Positions 11,445 through 23,214 of a stretch of 64,000 bases of DNA are shown in pieces. The stretch is taken from positions 53,622,873-53,686,872 of the forward strand of contig NC_071399.1 in NCBI RefSeq assembly GCF_022682495.2. Reading direction: 5' to 3'. Under the pieces are notes generated by a model, which had not been told where the DNA came from, made no database searches, and saw only the letters and a program-made list of their open reading frames with translations. A program made the translations under genes and the position numbers. The first letter of the stretch is position 1. Each line of letters opens with the position of its first letter. This DNA comes from Desmodus rotundus (lineage: Eukaryota; Chordata; Mammalia; Chiroptera; Phyllostomidae).

Positions 11445-13084
11445 GAAAAAGTAGCTCTTATTTTCATCAATTTTTTCATTTGTTTTCCTGGTCTCTATTT
11501 CATTTATTTACACTTTGTTCATTGTTATTTCCATTCTTCTAAGTTTGCATTTAGTTTGTTCCTCTTTTTCAGTTCCTTGAGATGTGAAGTTAGGTAGTAT
11601 TTGAGAACTTGCTATTTCCGTAACATATGAATTTAACAGTATAAACATCCCTGTTAGAACTTCTCCTGCAGCATACCTTAGCTTTGGTGTATTGTGTTTC
11701 CATTTTGACTCGTTTTGAGATATTTCATGTCCCTTTTCATTTTTTCTTTGATCTATTAGTGTTCAGTTTCCACTTGCTTGAAAATTGTAGTTTCTTTCCA
11801 CTTGCTTGAAATTTTCCAGCTCTATTTTTGTCGTTGATTTCTAGTTTTATGACATTGTCCTCAGAAAAGATATTTGGTGCAATTTCAATCTTCTTAAATT
11901 TTCTAATCTTGTTTTGTGATCCATTATGTGATCGACCCTAGACAATATTCCATGTATGCTAAAGAAGGATGTGTATTCTGCTACCTGGGTGGACTGTTCT
12001 GTAAGTGTGTGTTAGATTCATTGGTCTAAACTATGGTTCAAATCCAATATTTCTTTACCGATTTTCTGTCTGGATGATCTGTCCATTGCTGGAAGTATAG
12101 TACTAATGCCATTCTTATTAATTACTTTCTGGCTGTATTGTAGTTCCATTGTTTTTTTTCCCTCTGTTTTTGCATACCTTTGTAAACTGGCGATTTTCCA
12201 TTGTGGCACGGTGATTCCTCTTTCGTTATCATTTGTGAACCTATTCTAGGTTTTTGTTTATGGTTACCATGAGGCTAACATCTTGTAGATAAAAAGGTTC
12301 ATTTTAAGCTGATAGCCACTTATTTCAATCAAATACAAAAGCTCCACACTTTTTACCCAATATATTTTTGATGTTATGATTTACTTCCTTTTAAATTGTG
12401 CTCTCATTAACAACTTATAGTAGCATTAATAAAATATAGTTATTAGTCTGTTCCTTTAATCTTTATACTATAGTTAAGGGATACACATGATCCTATGAAA
12501 GAATTAGAGTTTTCTAAATCTGTGTATTTGCCATTGCCAGTGTGTTGGATGCTTTTGTACGTTTTCATGTCACTTTTTCTTTGTATGTTTTCATGTCACT
12601 TTTTCGCATCTCTACATTTCAGCTTGAAAACTCCTTTCAGCATTTCTTGCAAGGCAGGACTGGTAGTGATGAACTCCTCAGCTAATGTCTGGGAAAGTAT
12701 TTCTCCTTTACAACTATTCTGGACTGAGTATTCTTGGCTGAAATTTTTTTCTTTCAATATTTGGAATGTCATTCTTGTCTTTCTGGCCTGTATGATTTCT
12801 GCCAAGAAATCTGCCCATCGAATAATGGGATTTCTTTGTAGGATATAATCTTTATTTCTCTAGCTTCATTTAGGATTTGGCCTTTATCTTTGATTTTTGA
12901 CAGTTTAATTATAACATATCTTGGAGAAGGTTGTTTAGCATTGAGAAGATATGTTGATCTATTATCTTTGTGAACTTAGATGTCCAATTCCCTCTCTCCC
13001 CAGGATTGGTAGGTTCTCAGCATTGTCTTCTTAATCAATTGACCCTTTTGTCAATATATACTTATTTTCTCCTGTAACAATTTT

Positions 13085-14681
13085 AAGTATATTTATTGAT
13101 TATGCTATTAGTTTTCCTAATTTTTCCCCCTTTATCCCTGTTCTGCCCTGCACCCCACAACCCTCCAGCATCCCCCCGCCATCACCGCCTTAGTTCATGT
13201 CCATGGGTTGTATATATAAATTCTTTGAGTTCTCTGTTTCCTATACCATTTTTGACCCCTCCCCATCTATTTTATGCCTACCAATTATGCTTATTCTTCC
13301 CTGTACCTTTTCTCCCCTACTCCTCCCTTCCCCCTCTCCACTGAAATCCATCCATGTGATATCCATTTCTCTGATTCTGTTCCTGTTCTAGTTGTTCACT
13401 TAGTTTTTCTTTTCATTGGGTTTTTTTTTTAGGTTCATTTGTTGATAGTTGTGAGTTTGTTGTCATTTTACAGTTCATATTTTTAACCTTCTTTTTCTTA
13501 GATAAGTCCCTTTAACATTTCATATAATAAGGGCTTGGTGATGATGAACTCCTTGAATTTGACCTTATCTAGGAAGCACTTTATCTGCCATTCCATTCTA
13601 AATGAAAGCTTTGCTGGCTAGAGTAATCTTAGATGCAGGTCCTTGCCTTTTCTGACTTTGAATACTTATTTCCAGCCCTTTCTTGCCTGTAAGATTTCTT
13701 TTGAAAAATCAGCTGATAGTCTTATGGAAACTCCTTTGTAGGTAACTCTCTCCTTTCCTCTTGCTGCATTAAAGATTCTCTGTTTATCTTTAATCTTGGG
13801 TAGCTTCATGATGATGTGCCTTGGTGTGTTCCTCTTTGGGTCCAACTTCTTTGGGATTCTCTGGGCTTCCTATAATTCAGATATTGGAATGTTTCAGGTT
13901 GTCCCAGAGGTTCTTAAGTCTCTATTTTTTTTGAATTCTCATTTCTTCATTCTGTTCCAGTTGGGTGTTTATTTCTTCCTTTTGTTTCCAGTTGTTGCTT
14001 TGAGTCCTGGTTTCCTTCCTGTCATTGTTGGTTTCCTGAACATTTTCTTTATTTCATTTTGGGTATCTTTTATTTGTTGTTTCATTTTTTGACCAAGCTC
14101 AATCAGTTCTGTGAGCATTTTGGTTACCAGGGCTTTAAATTCTCGACCAGATAGGTTGGCTATCTCCTCATTGCTTAGCTCTCTTTCTGAAATTTTGCTC
14201 TGTTCTTTCATTTGGGTCATATTTCTTTGTCTTGGCACATCTGTTAAGTTGTAAGGGGGCAGGGCCCTGGGTATTCACTAGGGCAGGGCAACCCTCCTTA
14301 CTGTGCAGCAGCACAACCTGTGGAGGAGGGGCCAGAGAGGGAAGAGTGCAGCTTGCCTGCTTGTCTCTAGCCCCACTTTCCAACAAACTCTCATGTGAGA
14401 CTGGGAATTTCTCCCACCATGGCAACCGCCATAGTTCACAGTCAGCTCTGAGTCTCAGTTTCCCGTTCAGCCAGTCCTGCCCCCACAGTCCACTGTCTCA
14501 CCGTAGGTTCTCGTCTGGTTGTTGGTTGACTGTTTCTTTAATTCTTTGGTTGTCGGAGTTCCATGCAGTTTGATTTTTCTGGCACTTCTGGTTGTTTATT
14601 GATTTTAGATTGGTTGTTACCCTCTTTTGGTTGTGCAAGGAAGCAAAGGGTTTCTACCTACACCTCCAACTTGGCTGGAAC
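13085..14681 (-). mobile_element. HAL1-like element I, antisense, old type
   Basis: A 17-bp exact duplication tctcctgtaacaatttt at 13068-13084 and 14682-14698 defines the insertion. On the minus strand the 5' end reads GTTCCAGCCAAGTTGG, followed by 5' UTR, ORF1 debris (about 14240 down to 13520) and a 3' end with gcataatcaataaatata. At 1.6 kb it is shorter than the other full-length copies because of internal deletions. Confidence 0.88.
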
Positions 14682-15249
14682 TCTCCTGTAACAATTTTTG
14701 ACTTAAAGTCTATTTTCTCTGTTATTAATATAGCTACCCTTGTTCTCCACTGGTTACTATTTGTTTGGGATATGTTTTTTCATCCTTCTAATGTCAATGT
14801 ATTTGTATCTTTGGATACAATTTGAAGAAAGTACTATTGAAATAATCAAATCAAGGTACTGCTGAAACCCTCTAGTGACTTTTTCATTTCAATTACTTTA
14901 CTTTTCAGCTCCAAAATTTCTTTTTGGTTCCATGTTAAAAATTTTATGTCTTTATTGATATTCCCACTTTGTTCATATGTTGTTTTACTGGTTTCCTTTA
15001 TATCTTTGTCCGTGGATTTCTTCTATCATATTTAAGACTATTGACTTGAAGTGTCTGTTACATCCAGTGTCTTAATTTTTTCAGGCATGATTTATGTTAA
15101 CTTATTTTCTCATGCAAATAACCATACTTTCCTTCTTCTTTGTATGCCTTGTAATTTTTTGTTTAAAACTGGACATTTTTAAATACTATTGAAACATAAT
15201 GTGGTAACTCTGTAAATAAGTATCTCCCCCTTCCCTATGATTTTCTGTT

Positions 15250-16535
15250 GTTGATTGTTGAGGCCTGCTGTTGCCTTCTTGTTTAGTGACTTTTCCGAAT
15301 TATCTTTGCAAATACCGTGTTCATCATCTTATGTGGTTATAGAAGTTTCTGGTTTGTTATCTCAGCAGTGGGCCAAGAGTCCTGACAGAGATTTCCTTAA
15401 ACACCTGATTCCAAAGGAAAAAGAAAAACAATACTCAACTATTATTTGCAGATTGATTCCAAGCTAGGATAATCATTAAACACCAAGCCAGGATGCCCCC
15501 AACTCTGCCTTAGCCTTTACCTCCTGCTTCTTTGGAGCTCAAAAGTGAGCCAGATGTGAAAAGCAATGGTCATATCAAATATTTTCTGAGCAAGCATCTG
15601 GCTTTCAGCATATGTGTTGTATGCTGTATTTCCTGGTATCTGCAGTAGCCTTTCAAAGCCCTTATTCCCCCCAAAATCTCCCCCAACAGCCTCATTCTTC
15701 CTAGGCTTTGGGTCTTCCAAGGCTTTCCTACCTTTGCAATCTCTTAACCCAAGTGACTACCAATGGTATATGCTTTTAAATACTTTTGTCACATGTGTCC
15801 TGGAAAGCTGCTTCAGCCCAATGTAGGTAAAAACAAAGATCATGCTGATTACCAGAAAGACCAAAGTACATAACCACAATTTTTTGAGACAAGATTCATA
15901 TTGCACCCCTAGCACCAGCAAAGTACATGAAGATTTCAGGATTCCATCGTCATAGCCACCACTTAGATGGGGGATGGGTGTGATAGGTGAGTAAGCGAGG
16001 ACACAATGTTCTCTTACTGAAATGTAACAGTCTGTTTCTTCATTAAGCAGTGGTTTCTGTAAAAATTTTAATTACATTCCAAAATTCCAAAATAAGTTGA
16101 TTCTGTCAGTTTTTGTCAACTTACTGGTTGCTTCAGTGGAAGGACTGATTTCTGAATTGTTCCACTCTGCCATTTCCCTGACAGCCCTCCTGAGAGCATT
16201 TTTTAAAAGATCATTAATAGAAGCCACAAACAGTGACTAGTGTGGTACCTCCACACAGGTAGCCCAAGGCTGGTTACATACATCTGACATCAACCTATAC
16301 CTGAGCCCCACCCAAGTACATCCAGAACCAACACAACCAGTGGTGGCCTTCAGAACACTCCAGACCTTGACCCAACTAGCCACGCAAGTAACTCACCCTA
16401 AGGGGATTCCAGCAGGCACCAGACCCTGCTGAGAACAACTCTGCCTCTGGGGACAGCCCTTGCACAGAGACATATACAGTGACTGAGGTTTATCCATATA
16501 GTCAGCCAGCCTGAAGGGTTAATTCCACCCATGAA
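15250..16535. other. Unresolved region, probably old repeat debris
   Basis: The left part (15250-15480) may still belong to an old antisense L1 5' region. From 15500 to 16535 I see no convincing coding region, SINE or LTR, and all open frames are short (70 codons or less). A segment at 16210-16500 has a GC content unlike its flanks, but I do not recognise it. Confidence 0.4.
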
Positions 16536-16936
16536 AGGGCTAACAGCAAACAAAAACCCTGGACCAGATGGATTCACAGGTGATTTTTATCAAATATTCA
16601 AAGAAGAACTAACACCAATCCTTCTTAAACTATCCCAAAAAATTCAAGAGGAGGGAATACTTTCACACTCTTTTTTACAAGGCCAACATTATCCTAATTT
16701 CAAAACCAGATAAAGGCACTACAAAAAAAGAAAATCATAGGCCAATGTCCCTGATAAACATAGATACTAAAATCCTTAACAAAATATAAGCAAGCCAGAC
16801 CCAGCAATACATTAAAAAGATCTTATACCATAATCAAGTGGGATTTATTCCAGGGACACAAGGTTGGTGTAATATTCACAAGTCAATGAACATGATACAT
16901 CACATAAACAAAATAAAATATAAAAATCACATGATT

Positions 16937-17161
16937 GCCCTGAACAGTGTGGCTCAGTTGGTTGGGTGTGGTACCACAAAACAAAAGGTCACTGGTTCAA
17001 TTCCTGGTGAGAGTACATGCCTGGGTTGCCGACCTGGTCCCTGGTTGGGGTGTGTGAGAAGGCAACTGACCAATGCTTCTCTCTCATATTGATGTTTTTC
17101 TCCCTCTCTTTCTCCCTACTTTGCCCTCTTTCTAAAAATAAGTAAATAAAACCTTAAAAAC
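16937..17161 (+). mobile_element. Ves-type SINE
   Basis: It has the head gccctgaacagtgtggctcag, the B-box-like ggttcaattcc and a CT-rich then A-rich tail. Direct repeats atcacatgat at 16926-16935 and 17162-17171 flank it inside L1 ORF2. Confidence 0.92.
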
Positions 17162-17714
17162 ATCACATGATCATATGAATAGATGCAGAAAAAGCATTTG
17201 ATAAAATCCATTTATGATAAAAACTGTCAGCAAAGTGGGAATAGAGGGATCATTCCTCAACACAATAAATGCCATATATGACAACCCACAGCCAACATCA
17301 TAATCAGCAACAACAAAAGCATTTCCCTTAAGGTCAGGAACCTGACAGGGATGTCTACTTTCACCTCTCTTGTTCAACACAGTACTAGAAGTACTAGTCA
17401 CAGCAATCAGACAAGAAGAAGAGTTAAAAGGCATTCAAGTTGGAAAGGAGAGTAAAACTGTCATTATTCACAAAGGACATGAATAATGGAAAACATTAAT
17501 AACTCTACCAAAAAACTACTAGATCTAATAAATGAATTCAGAGAAGTAACAAGATACAACATTAATATTAAAAAATTGGTGGCATTTTTATACATCAGTA
17601 ATGAACTATCAGCAATAAAACAATCCCTTTCACCTTTGCAACAAAATATAAGTTACCTAGGAATAAATTTAACCAAGGATATAAAAGATCTGTACTCAAA
17701 AACTTATAAGATAC

Positions 17715-19714
17715 TGAAGAACCAAGATGGTGGCGTAGGTAGACACACTGCGCTCTTTGCACAACCAGAACTGACAGAAAATCGAACGGCAAGGAAGTCT
17801 GACACCAAGGAAATAAAAAATAAGCACTCATCCAGACCAGTAGGAGGGGCGGAGATGGGCAGCCAGGGCGGAGAGGACTCACATTGCGTGGCGGGACAGA
17901 CTGGCAGAGTGTGGGATGAACGGGGCAGGCAGTCTGACCATTGGCAGACCCTGCGGCCCCACATTTGCGCAGATAAACCGAGAGGGCCAGACTCAGAGTG
18001 GCAGAGAACGGGGCAGGCAGAGCGGCGGGTAGCACCCAATGGCCCCACATTCGTGCACAGATAAACCGGACAAACGGCGGGGAGCAAAGCAGACTGCACA
18101 ATCCAGGGCTCCAGCGCTGGGAAATAAAGCCTCAAACCTCTGATTGAAAACACCCATAGGGGTTGGGGCGGCAGCAGGAGAGACTCCCAGACTCACAGGA
18201 GAGGTCGTTGGAGAGACCCACAGGGGCCTAGGGTGTGCACAAGCTCACCCACTCGGGAACCAGCACCAGAGGGGCCCAGTTTGATTGTAGGTATCAGAGT
18301 GAAAGATTGAGGTCTAGTGGAGAGGAGAGCGGGCGCCATTGCTCCCTCTCGGCTCCTCCCCCACATGCAGCGTCACAGCCCAGCGACCAGCGTTACCCCG
18401 CCCTAGGGAACACCTAAGGCTCTGCCCCTTTAAGTAACAGCCGTGCCAGGACCAAAAAAAAAAAAAAAGGCCCAAGTGACAGAACACTTCAAAGCTCCAG
18501 AAATAATTCAACCAAGCAGTGAACAGATAGCCAACCTATTGGATGCACAGTTCAAAACACTGGTTATCAAGACGCTCACAGAATTGGTTGAATTTGGTCA
18601 AAAACCAGATGAAAAAATGAAGCTTATGCTAAGAGAAACAAAGGAAAATGTACAGGGAACCAATAGTGATGCGAAGGAAACTGGGACTCAAATCAACAGT
18701 ATGGACCAGAAGGAAGAAAGAAACATCCAACCAGAAAAGAATGAAGAAACAAGAATTCGGAAAAATGAGGAGAGGCTTAGGAACCTCCAGGACATCTTGA
18801 AACGTTCCAACATCCGAATTATAGGGGTGCCAAAGGAGAAAAGGAAGAACAAAAAATTGAAAACTTATTTCAACAAATAACGAAGGAGAACTTCCCCAAT
18901 CTGGCAAAGGAAATAGACTTTCAGGAAGTCCAGGAAGCTCAGAGAGTCCCAAATAAGCTGGACCCAAGGAGGAACACACCAAGGCACATCATAATTACAT
19001 TACCCAAGATTACACAGAAGGAGAGAATCTTAGAAGCAGCAAGAGAAAAGGACACAGTTACCTACAAAGGACTTCCTATAAGACTGTCAGCTGATTTCTC
19101 CAAAGAGACCTTACAGGAAAGAAGGGGATGGCAAGAAGTATTCCAAGTCATGAAAGGCAAGGACCTACATCCAAGATTCCTGTATCCAGCAAAGCTATCA
19201 TTTAGAATGGAAGGGAAGATAAAGTGCTTCTCAGATAAGGTCAAGTTAAAGAAGTTCATCATCACCAAGCCCTTATTATATGAAATGTTAAAGGGACTTA
19301 TCTAAGAAAAAGAAGATAAAAAGTATGAACAGTAAAAATGACAGCAAACTCACACTTATTAACGACCACACCTAAAACAAAAACAAGAGCAAACTAGGCA
19401 AACAACTAGAACAGGAATAGAACCATAGAGATGGAGATCACATGGAGGGTTGTCAATAGGGGAGTGGGGGAAAAGATACAGAGAATAAGTAGCATAGATG
19501 ATAGGTGGAAAATAGACAGGGGGAGGTTAAGAATAGTGTAGGAAATGTAGAAGCCAAAGATCTTATAAGGATGACCCATGGACATGAACTATAGTGGGGA
19601 AATGTGGGAGGGAGGGGGTAGGATGGTGTGGAGTGAGGGGGGCGGGAAATGGGACAACTGTAATAGTATAATCAATAAATATATTTTTAAAAATAAATTA
19701 AATAACAAAAAAAC
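17715..19714 (+). mobile_element. HAL1-like element C, full length, young type
   Basis: It starts gaagaaccaagatggtggcg and ends aatcaataaatatattt followed by an A-rich tail. Direct repeats cttataagatac at 17703-17714 and 19715-19726 (extendable to 18 bp with one mismatch) place it in the ORF2 of a sense L1. The 5' UTR has the duplicated unit seen in element B. ORF1 (about 18470-19303) is open for 145 codons and then shifts frame at ccaaaggag (about 18830), the same change as in B. The usual start ATG is GTG here. Confidence 0.92.
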
Positions 19715-19964
19715 CTTATAAGATACAGAAGAAAGAAATTGAGGAAGATACAAATAAGTGGAAATACATACTGTGTTCTTGGATAGGAAAAATTAACATC
19801 ATTAAAATTTCCATAATACTCAAAGCAATTTACAGATTCAATACAATTCCTATTTTAAAAACCAATGGCATGTATCACAGATCTAAAAGAAATATTCCAA
19901 AAATTTTTATGGAGCTACAAAAAACATCAAATAGCCTCAGTAGTTTTAAGAAAAACAAAGTTGG

Positions 19965-20241
19965 TAACTAGAAATGTCTCTGGTTATATTTTGTTTGTTT
20001 TTTTCTTTTATTGATTATGTTCCAGTTAAAGGTGAGATCATATGGTATTGCAATCTAACAATAGCCAGAAGGGAGTGGAGAGGGAACAGTGGGGAGAGGG
20101 GTTTGCTGGAGCTACTATAAAGGACACATGGACAAAATCAAGAGGGAGGGTAGAGGCGGGTTTGGCTGGGGTGGGGTGGAGGGATGGGGAGAGAATGCAG
20201 ACAACTGTAATTGAATAACAATAAAAATTTAAACAAAAAAA
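19965..20241 (+). mobile_element. Twin-primed (5'-inverted) truncated L1 insertion
   Basis: Exact 17-bp duplications aagaaaaacaaagttgg lie at 19948-19964 and 20242-20258. The first 83 bp (19965-20047) are L1 3' sequence in reverse orientation: its reverse complement contains aataccatatgatctcacc. The rest (20048-20241) is L1 3' UTR in sense orientation, ending acaataaaaattt plus a tail. This inverted-then-direct layout is the classic product of twin priming. Confidence 0.88.
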
Positions 20242-21301
20242 AAGAAAAACAAAGTTGGAGATAACACACACCTGATATTAAACTATACTACAAGGCCATA
20301 GTAATCAAAACACCATAGTATTGGCACAAGAACAGGCATATAGATCAATGGAACAGAATAGAGAGTCCAGAAATAAACCCACACCTTTATGATCAATTAA
20401 TATATGATAAAAGAGGCAAGAACATATAATGGGGTAAAGACACACTCTTCAATAAATGTGTTGGGAAAATTAGATAGATACATGAAAAACAATGAAAATA
20501 GGCCACCAACTTACACCATACACAAAAATAAACCAAAAATAAATAAAAGACTTAAATGTAAGTGGCAAAAACATAAGCAGTAAAATCTCAGACATTTCTT
20601 GTAGTAATATTTTTGCTGATCTATCCCCTAAGGTAAGGGAAAGAAAGGAAAAAATAGACAAATGGGACTGTGTCAAACTAAAAAGCTTCTATACAGCTAA
20701 AGAAATCATCATCAGAATGAAAAGGGAACACACTGTATGGGAGAACATATTTGCTATGATATGTCTGATAAGGGGTTAATTTCCAAAATAGATAAAGAAC
20801 TTACACAACTCAACACAGGAAGACAAACAATACAATTAAAAAATGGACAAAGGACCTGAATAGATAATTCTCCAAAGAGGACGTATGGACAGCCAATGAT
20901 ATAAAAAAAATTGCCCAATGTCACTAATCATCAGAGAGATGCAAATTAAAACCACAGTGAGCTATCACCTCATGCCTGACAGAATGACCGTCTTCAATAA
21001 ATCAACAAACAACAGTGCTAGAAGGTTGTGGAGAAAAGGGAACCCTAGTGAACTGTAGGCAGTAATGTAGAATGGAGCAGCCACTGTGGAAAACAGTTTG
21101 GAATTTCTTTTAAAAATTAAAAATGGAACTGCCTTTTGACCCAGCAGTCCCACTTCTGGGAATATATTCAAAGAAACTCAAAACACTAATTAGAAATACC
21201 GTAAGCACCCTACTGTTCATTGCAGTGTTATTTACAATAGCCAAGACCTGGAAACAGCCCAAGTGCTCATCACTAGAGGAGTAGATAAAAAAGCTGTGAT
21301 A

Positions 21302-21558
21302 CAAAGGAGGGTGGAATCATAGGAGGGAGGTGGGAATAGCTGGGGTGCGGGGCAGAGGTGGGGAGAAAAGGCAGAAAACTGTACTTGAACAATAAAATTT
21401 TTTACAAAAGGGAAAAAAATAAAGTAGGATATATATCCTATTTTAATATTATATATATATTTATTACTGCTACCAAATGTACATTGTGCATCATGTGTCA
21501 AGAATATACTATGTTAATTTATCCATAAAAATATTGTAATTTTTTAAATGTTCCTTTA
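21302..21558 (+). mobile_element. Truncated L1 3'UTR insertion with possible 3' transduction
   Basis: It lies between aaaaaagctgtgataca (ending about 21301) and its near copy aaaaaagttgtgataca (about 21560-21576). L1 3' UTR text runs to the signal caataaaa (about 21399) and a short A-rich run. About 130 bp of non-L1, AT-rich sequence then precedes a second A tail at 21558-21566. Confidence 0.6.
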
Positions 21559-21579
21559 AAAAAAAAGTTGTGATACAGT

Positions 21580-21806
21580 TTTGACCAGTGTGGCTCAGTT
21601 GGTGGGACAACATACAGCAAAGCTAGGGTTGCCAGTCTGATCCCCAATCAGGGCACATGCCTGGGTTGCAGGTTCTGTCCCAGGAAGCAGCACATGCAAG
21701 AAGGCAACTGATCTGTATTTCTCACCTCGATGTTTCTCTCCTTGTCTTTCTTTTTCCCTTCCCCTCTCTCTAAAGAATAAATAAATAAATATGTTTAAAA
21801 ATAAAA
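21580..21806 (+). mobile_element. Ves-type SINE
   Basis: It shows ttgaccagtgtggctcagttgg at the head, the internal box tctgatccccaatcagggcac and the CT-rich tail with aataaataaataaat. The head is slightly degenerate. Confidence 0.88.
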
Positions 21807-22022
21807 GCTCTGGAACATTCACACAATGCATAAGCCAGTCAGATAAAGACAAATACCATATGATCTCACCTATATGTAGAATCTAATGAACAAACTAAAC
21901 TGACAAACAAAATAGAAACAGAAGCATGGATACATGGAACAGACTGACAGCTGTCAGAGGAGAGGGAAGTTGGGGGCTGGATGAAAGAAGGTGAAGATTA
22001 AACAAAAAACCCATACATATGT

Positions 22023-22070
22023 TTGTGTGTATATATATATATACACACCATATATATATATATATCACAC
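22023..22070. repeat. AT/GT microsatellite
   Basis: Alternating tg, ta and ca dinucleotide runs (gtgtgtatatatatatatacaca and a second tatata run) lie within the L1 3' region. Confidence 0.85.
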
Positions 22071-23214
22071 AGACACAGACACCAACGTGGTGAGGTAAGG
22101 GGGGCTCAGGGGTAGGTAGAGGTGGGCGAAAGGGGGAAATGGAGACAAAAAGATACTTTGCTTGGGGCGATGCATGCACGATGCAGTGTGCAGATGATGT
22201 TTTATTGTGAGCCAATGTCACCCCAATAAGTTCAATACAAATTTTTTAAAAAATCATAAATAGGTGTTAGAATCTGTAAAATGTGTTTTCTGCATCAATT
22301 GATATGATTTTTATTTATTAGTCTCTTGAGCTGGCAAATGACATCAATTTTTCACATTTTAAACCAGCCTTGCATACCTGAAATAAATCCCACTTGGTAA
22401 CTATATATTGTTGTATGCAGTTGTTATCTGTTGTATTTTTATATTTGTTCATGACAGATATGGTCTGTAGTTTTCTTTTTGTACTGGTTTTGATATCAGA
22501 GTGATACTGGCTTCAAAAATGAATTGGAAAATGTTCTCTCCTCTTCTGAAAGTGATTATGTAAAGTTGGTGTTAATCCCTCTTTACACGTTTGGTAGAAT
22601 TCTTCAGTGAAACCATCTGGAATGGAAATTTCTTTTGAGGGAAGTCATTTAAATAAATTCAATTTCCTTATTGATTATAGAGCCATTGAGGTAATCTATT
22701 CTGTCTTAGTTGTTTGATAGTTTGTGGTTTTTGAAAAGGAGTCCAATACTTTTAAGTTGTCATATTTATGAGTGCAATGTTTTCGGTAGTATTCCATTAC
22801 TATTAACGGCTGCAGGATGTATGGTGACGTGTGTTTTCTCTCTTTTAATTTTTGTCAGTCTTGGTAGAAGTTTATCAATTTTCTTGATTTTTAAAAAGAA
22901 CCAGTCTTTTATTTCATTGATTTTTCTCTGTTTCTTATTTTCAGTTTCAACTGTTCTGACCTTTTGTTCCTTTAATTACTCCTTTCACTTATGTGGGTTT
23001 ATTCTTTTTTCTAGTGCTTTAAGGCAGAAACTTAGATTATTTACTTCAATTATTTTATCATGTTTAATGTAAGTGTTTAGTCCTGCAAATTTCACTTTCA
23101 AGAATGCTTTAGCTGCATCTAACTTATTTTGGTGTGTCGTATCCAATATTTTCACTATAAAGTCATTCTATTTTTAAATATTCTTTGACGTTTTCTCTTT
23201 GATGTATGAATTTT

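Larger units (their letters stand above)
3381..15250 (-). mobile_element. Antisense L1 mosaic, split by later insertions
   Basis: Between later insertions, the plus strand shows antisense L1 from 3' UTR (3381-3600) through ORF2 (3600-12500) to an ORF1-like part (about 12600-13060), followed by more antisense L1 to about 15250. The host pieces are about 3381-4972, 5794-6086, 8388-9426, 11460-13067 and 14699-15250. An ORF2 segment is present twice (around 9160-9230 and 9390-9426), so at least two L1 copies contributed. All frames are broken. Region 12240-12480 is less clearly L1. Confidence 0.7.
16536..22250 (+). mobile_element. Old sense L1 (ORF2 to 3'UTR), split by five insertions
   Basis: The plus strand carries L1 ORF2 reverse-transcriptase text from about 16536 (an [15 protein letters not shown] motif at 16549-16593) to the 3' UTR near 22250. 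The host pieces are about 16536-16935, 17172-17714, 19727-19964, 20259-21301 and 21806-22250. The frame has many stops and shifts. It is the target for SINEs, HAL1-like element C and two truncated L1 fragments. Near 22020-22070 its 3' region holds an AT/AC microsatellite. Confidence 0.8.

Noticed and set aside
16937..17161. tRNA gene
   Set aside because: Box-like motifs come from the tRNA-derived head of Ves SINEs. No cloverleaf with a plausible anticodon arm and 3' acceptor was seen here or in the other SINE copies.
17595..18153. 168- and 149-codon minus-strand ORFs
   Set aside because: They lie opposite the GC-rich 5' UTR of HAL1-like element C and run across its insertion junction, so they are chance frames; the shared antisense frame is reported only as a weak finding.
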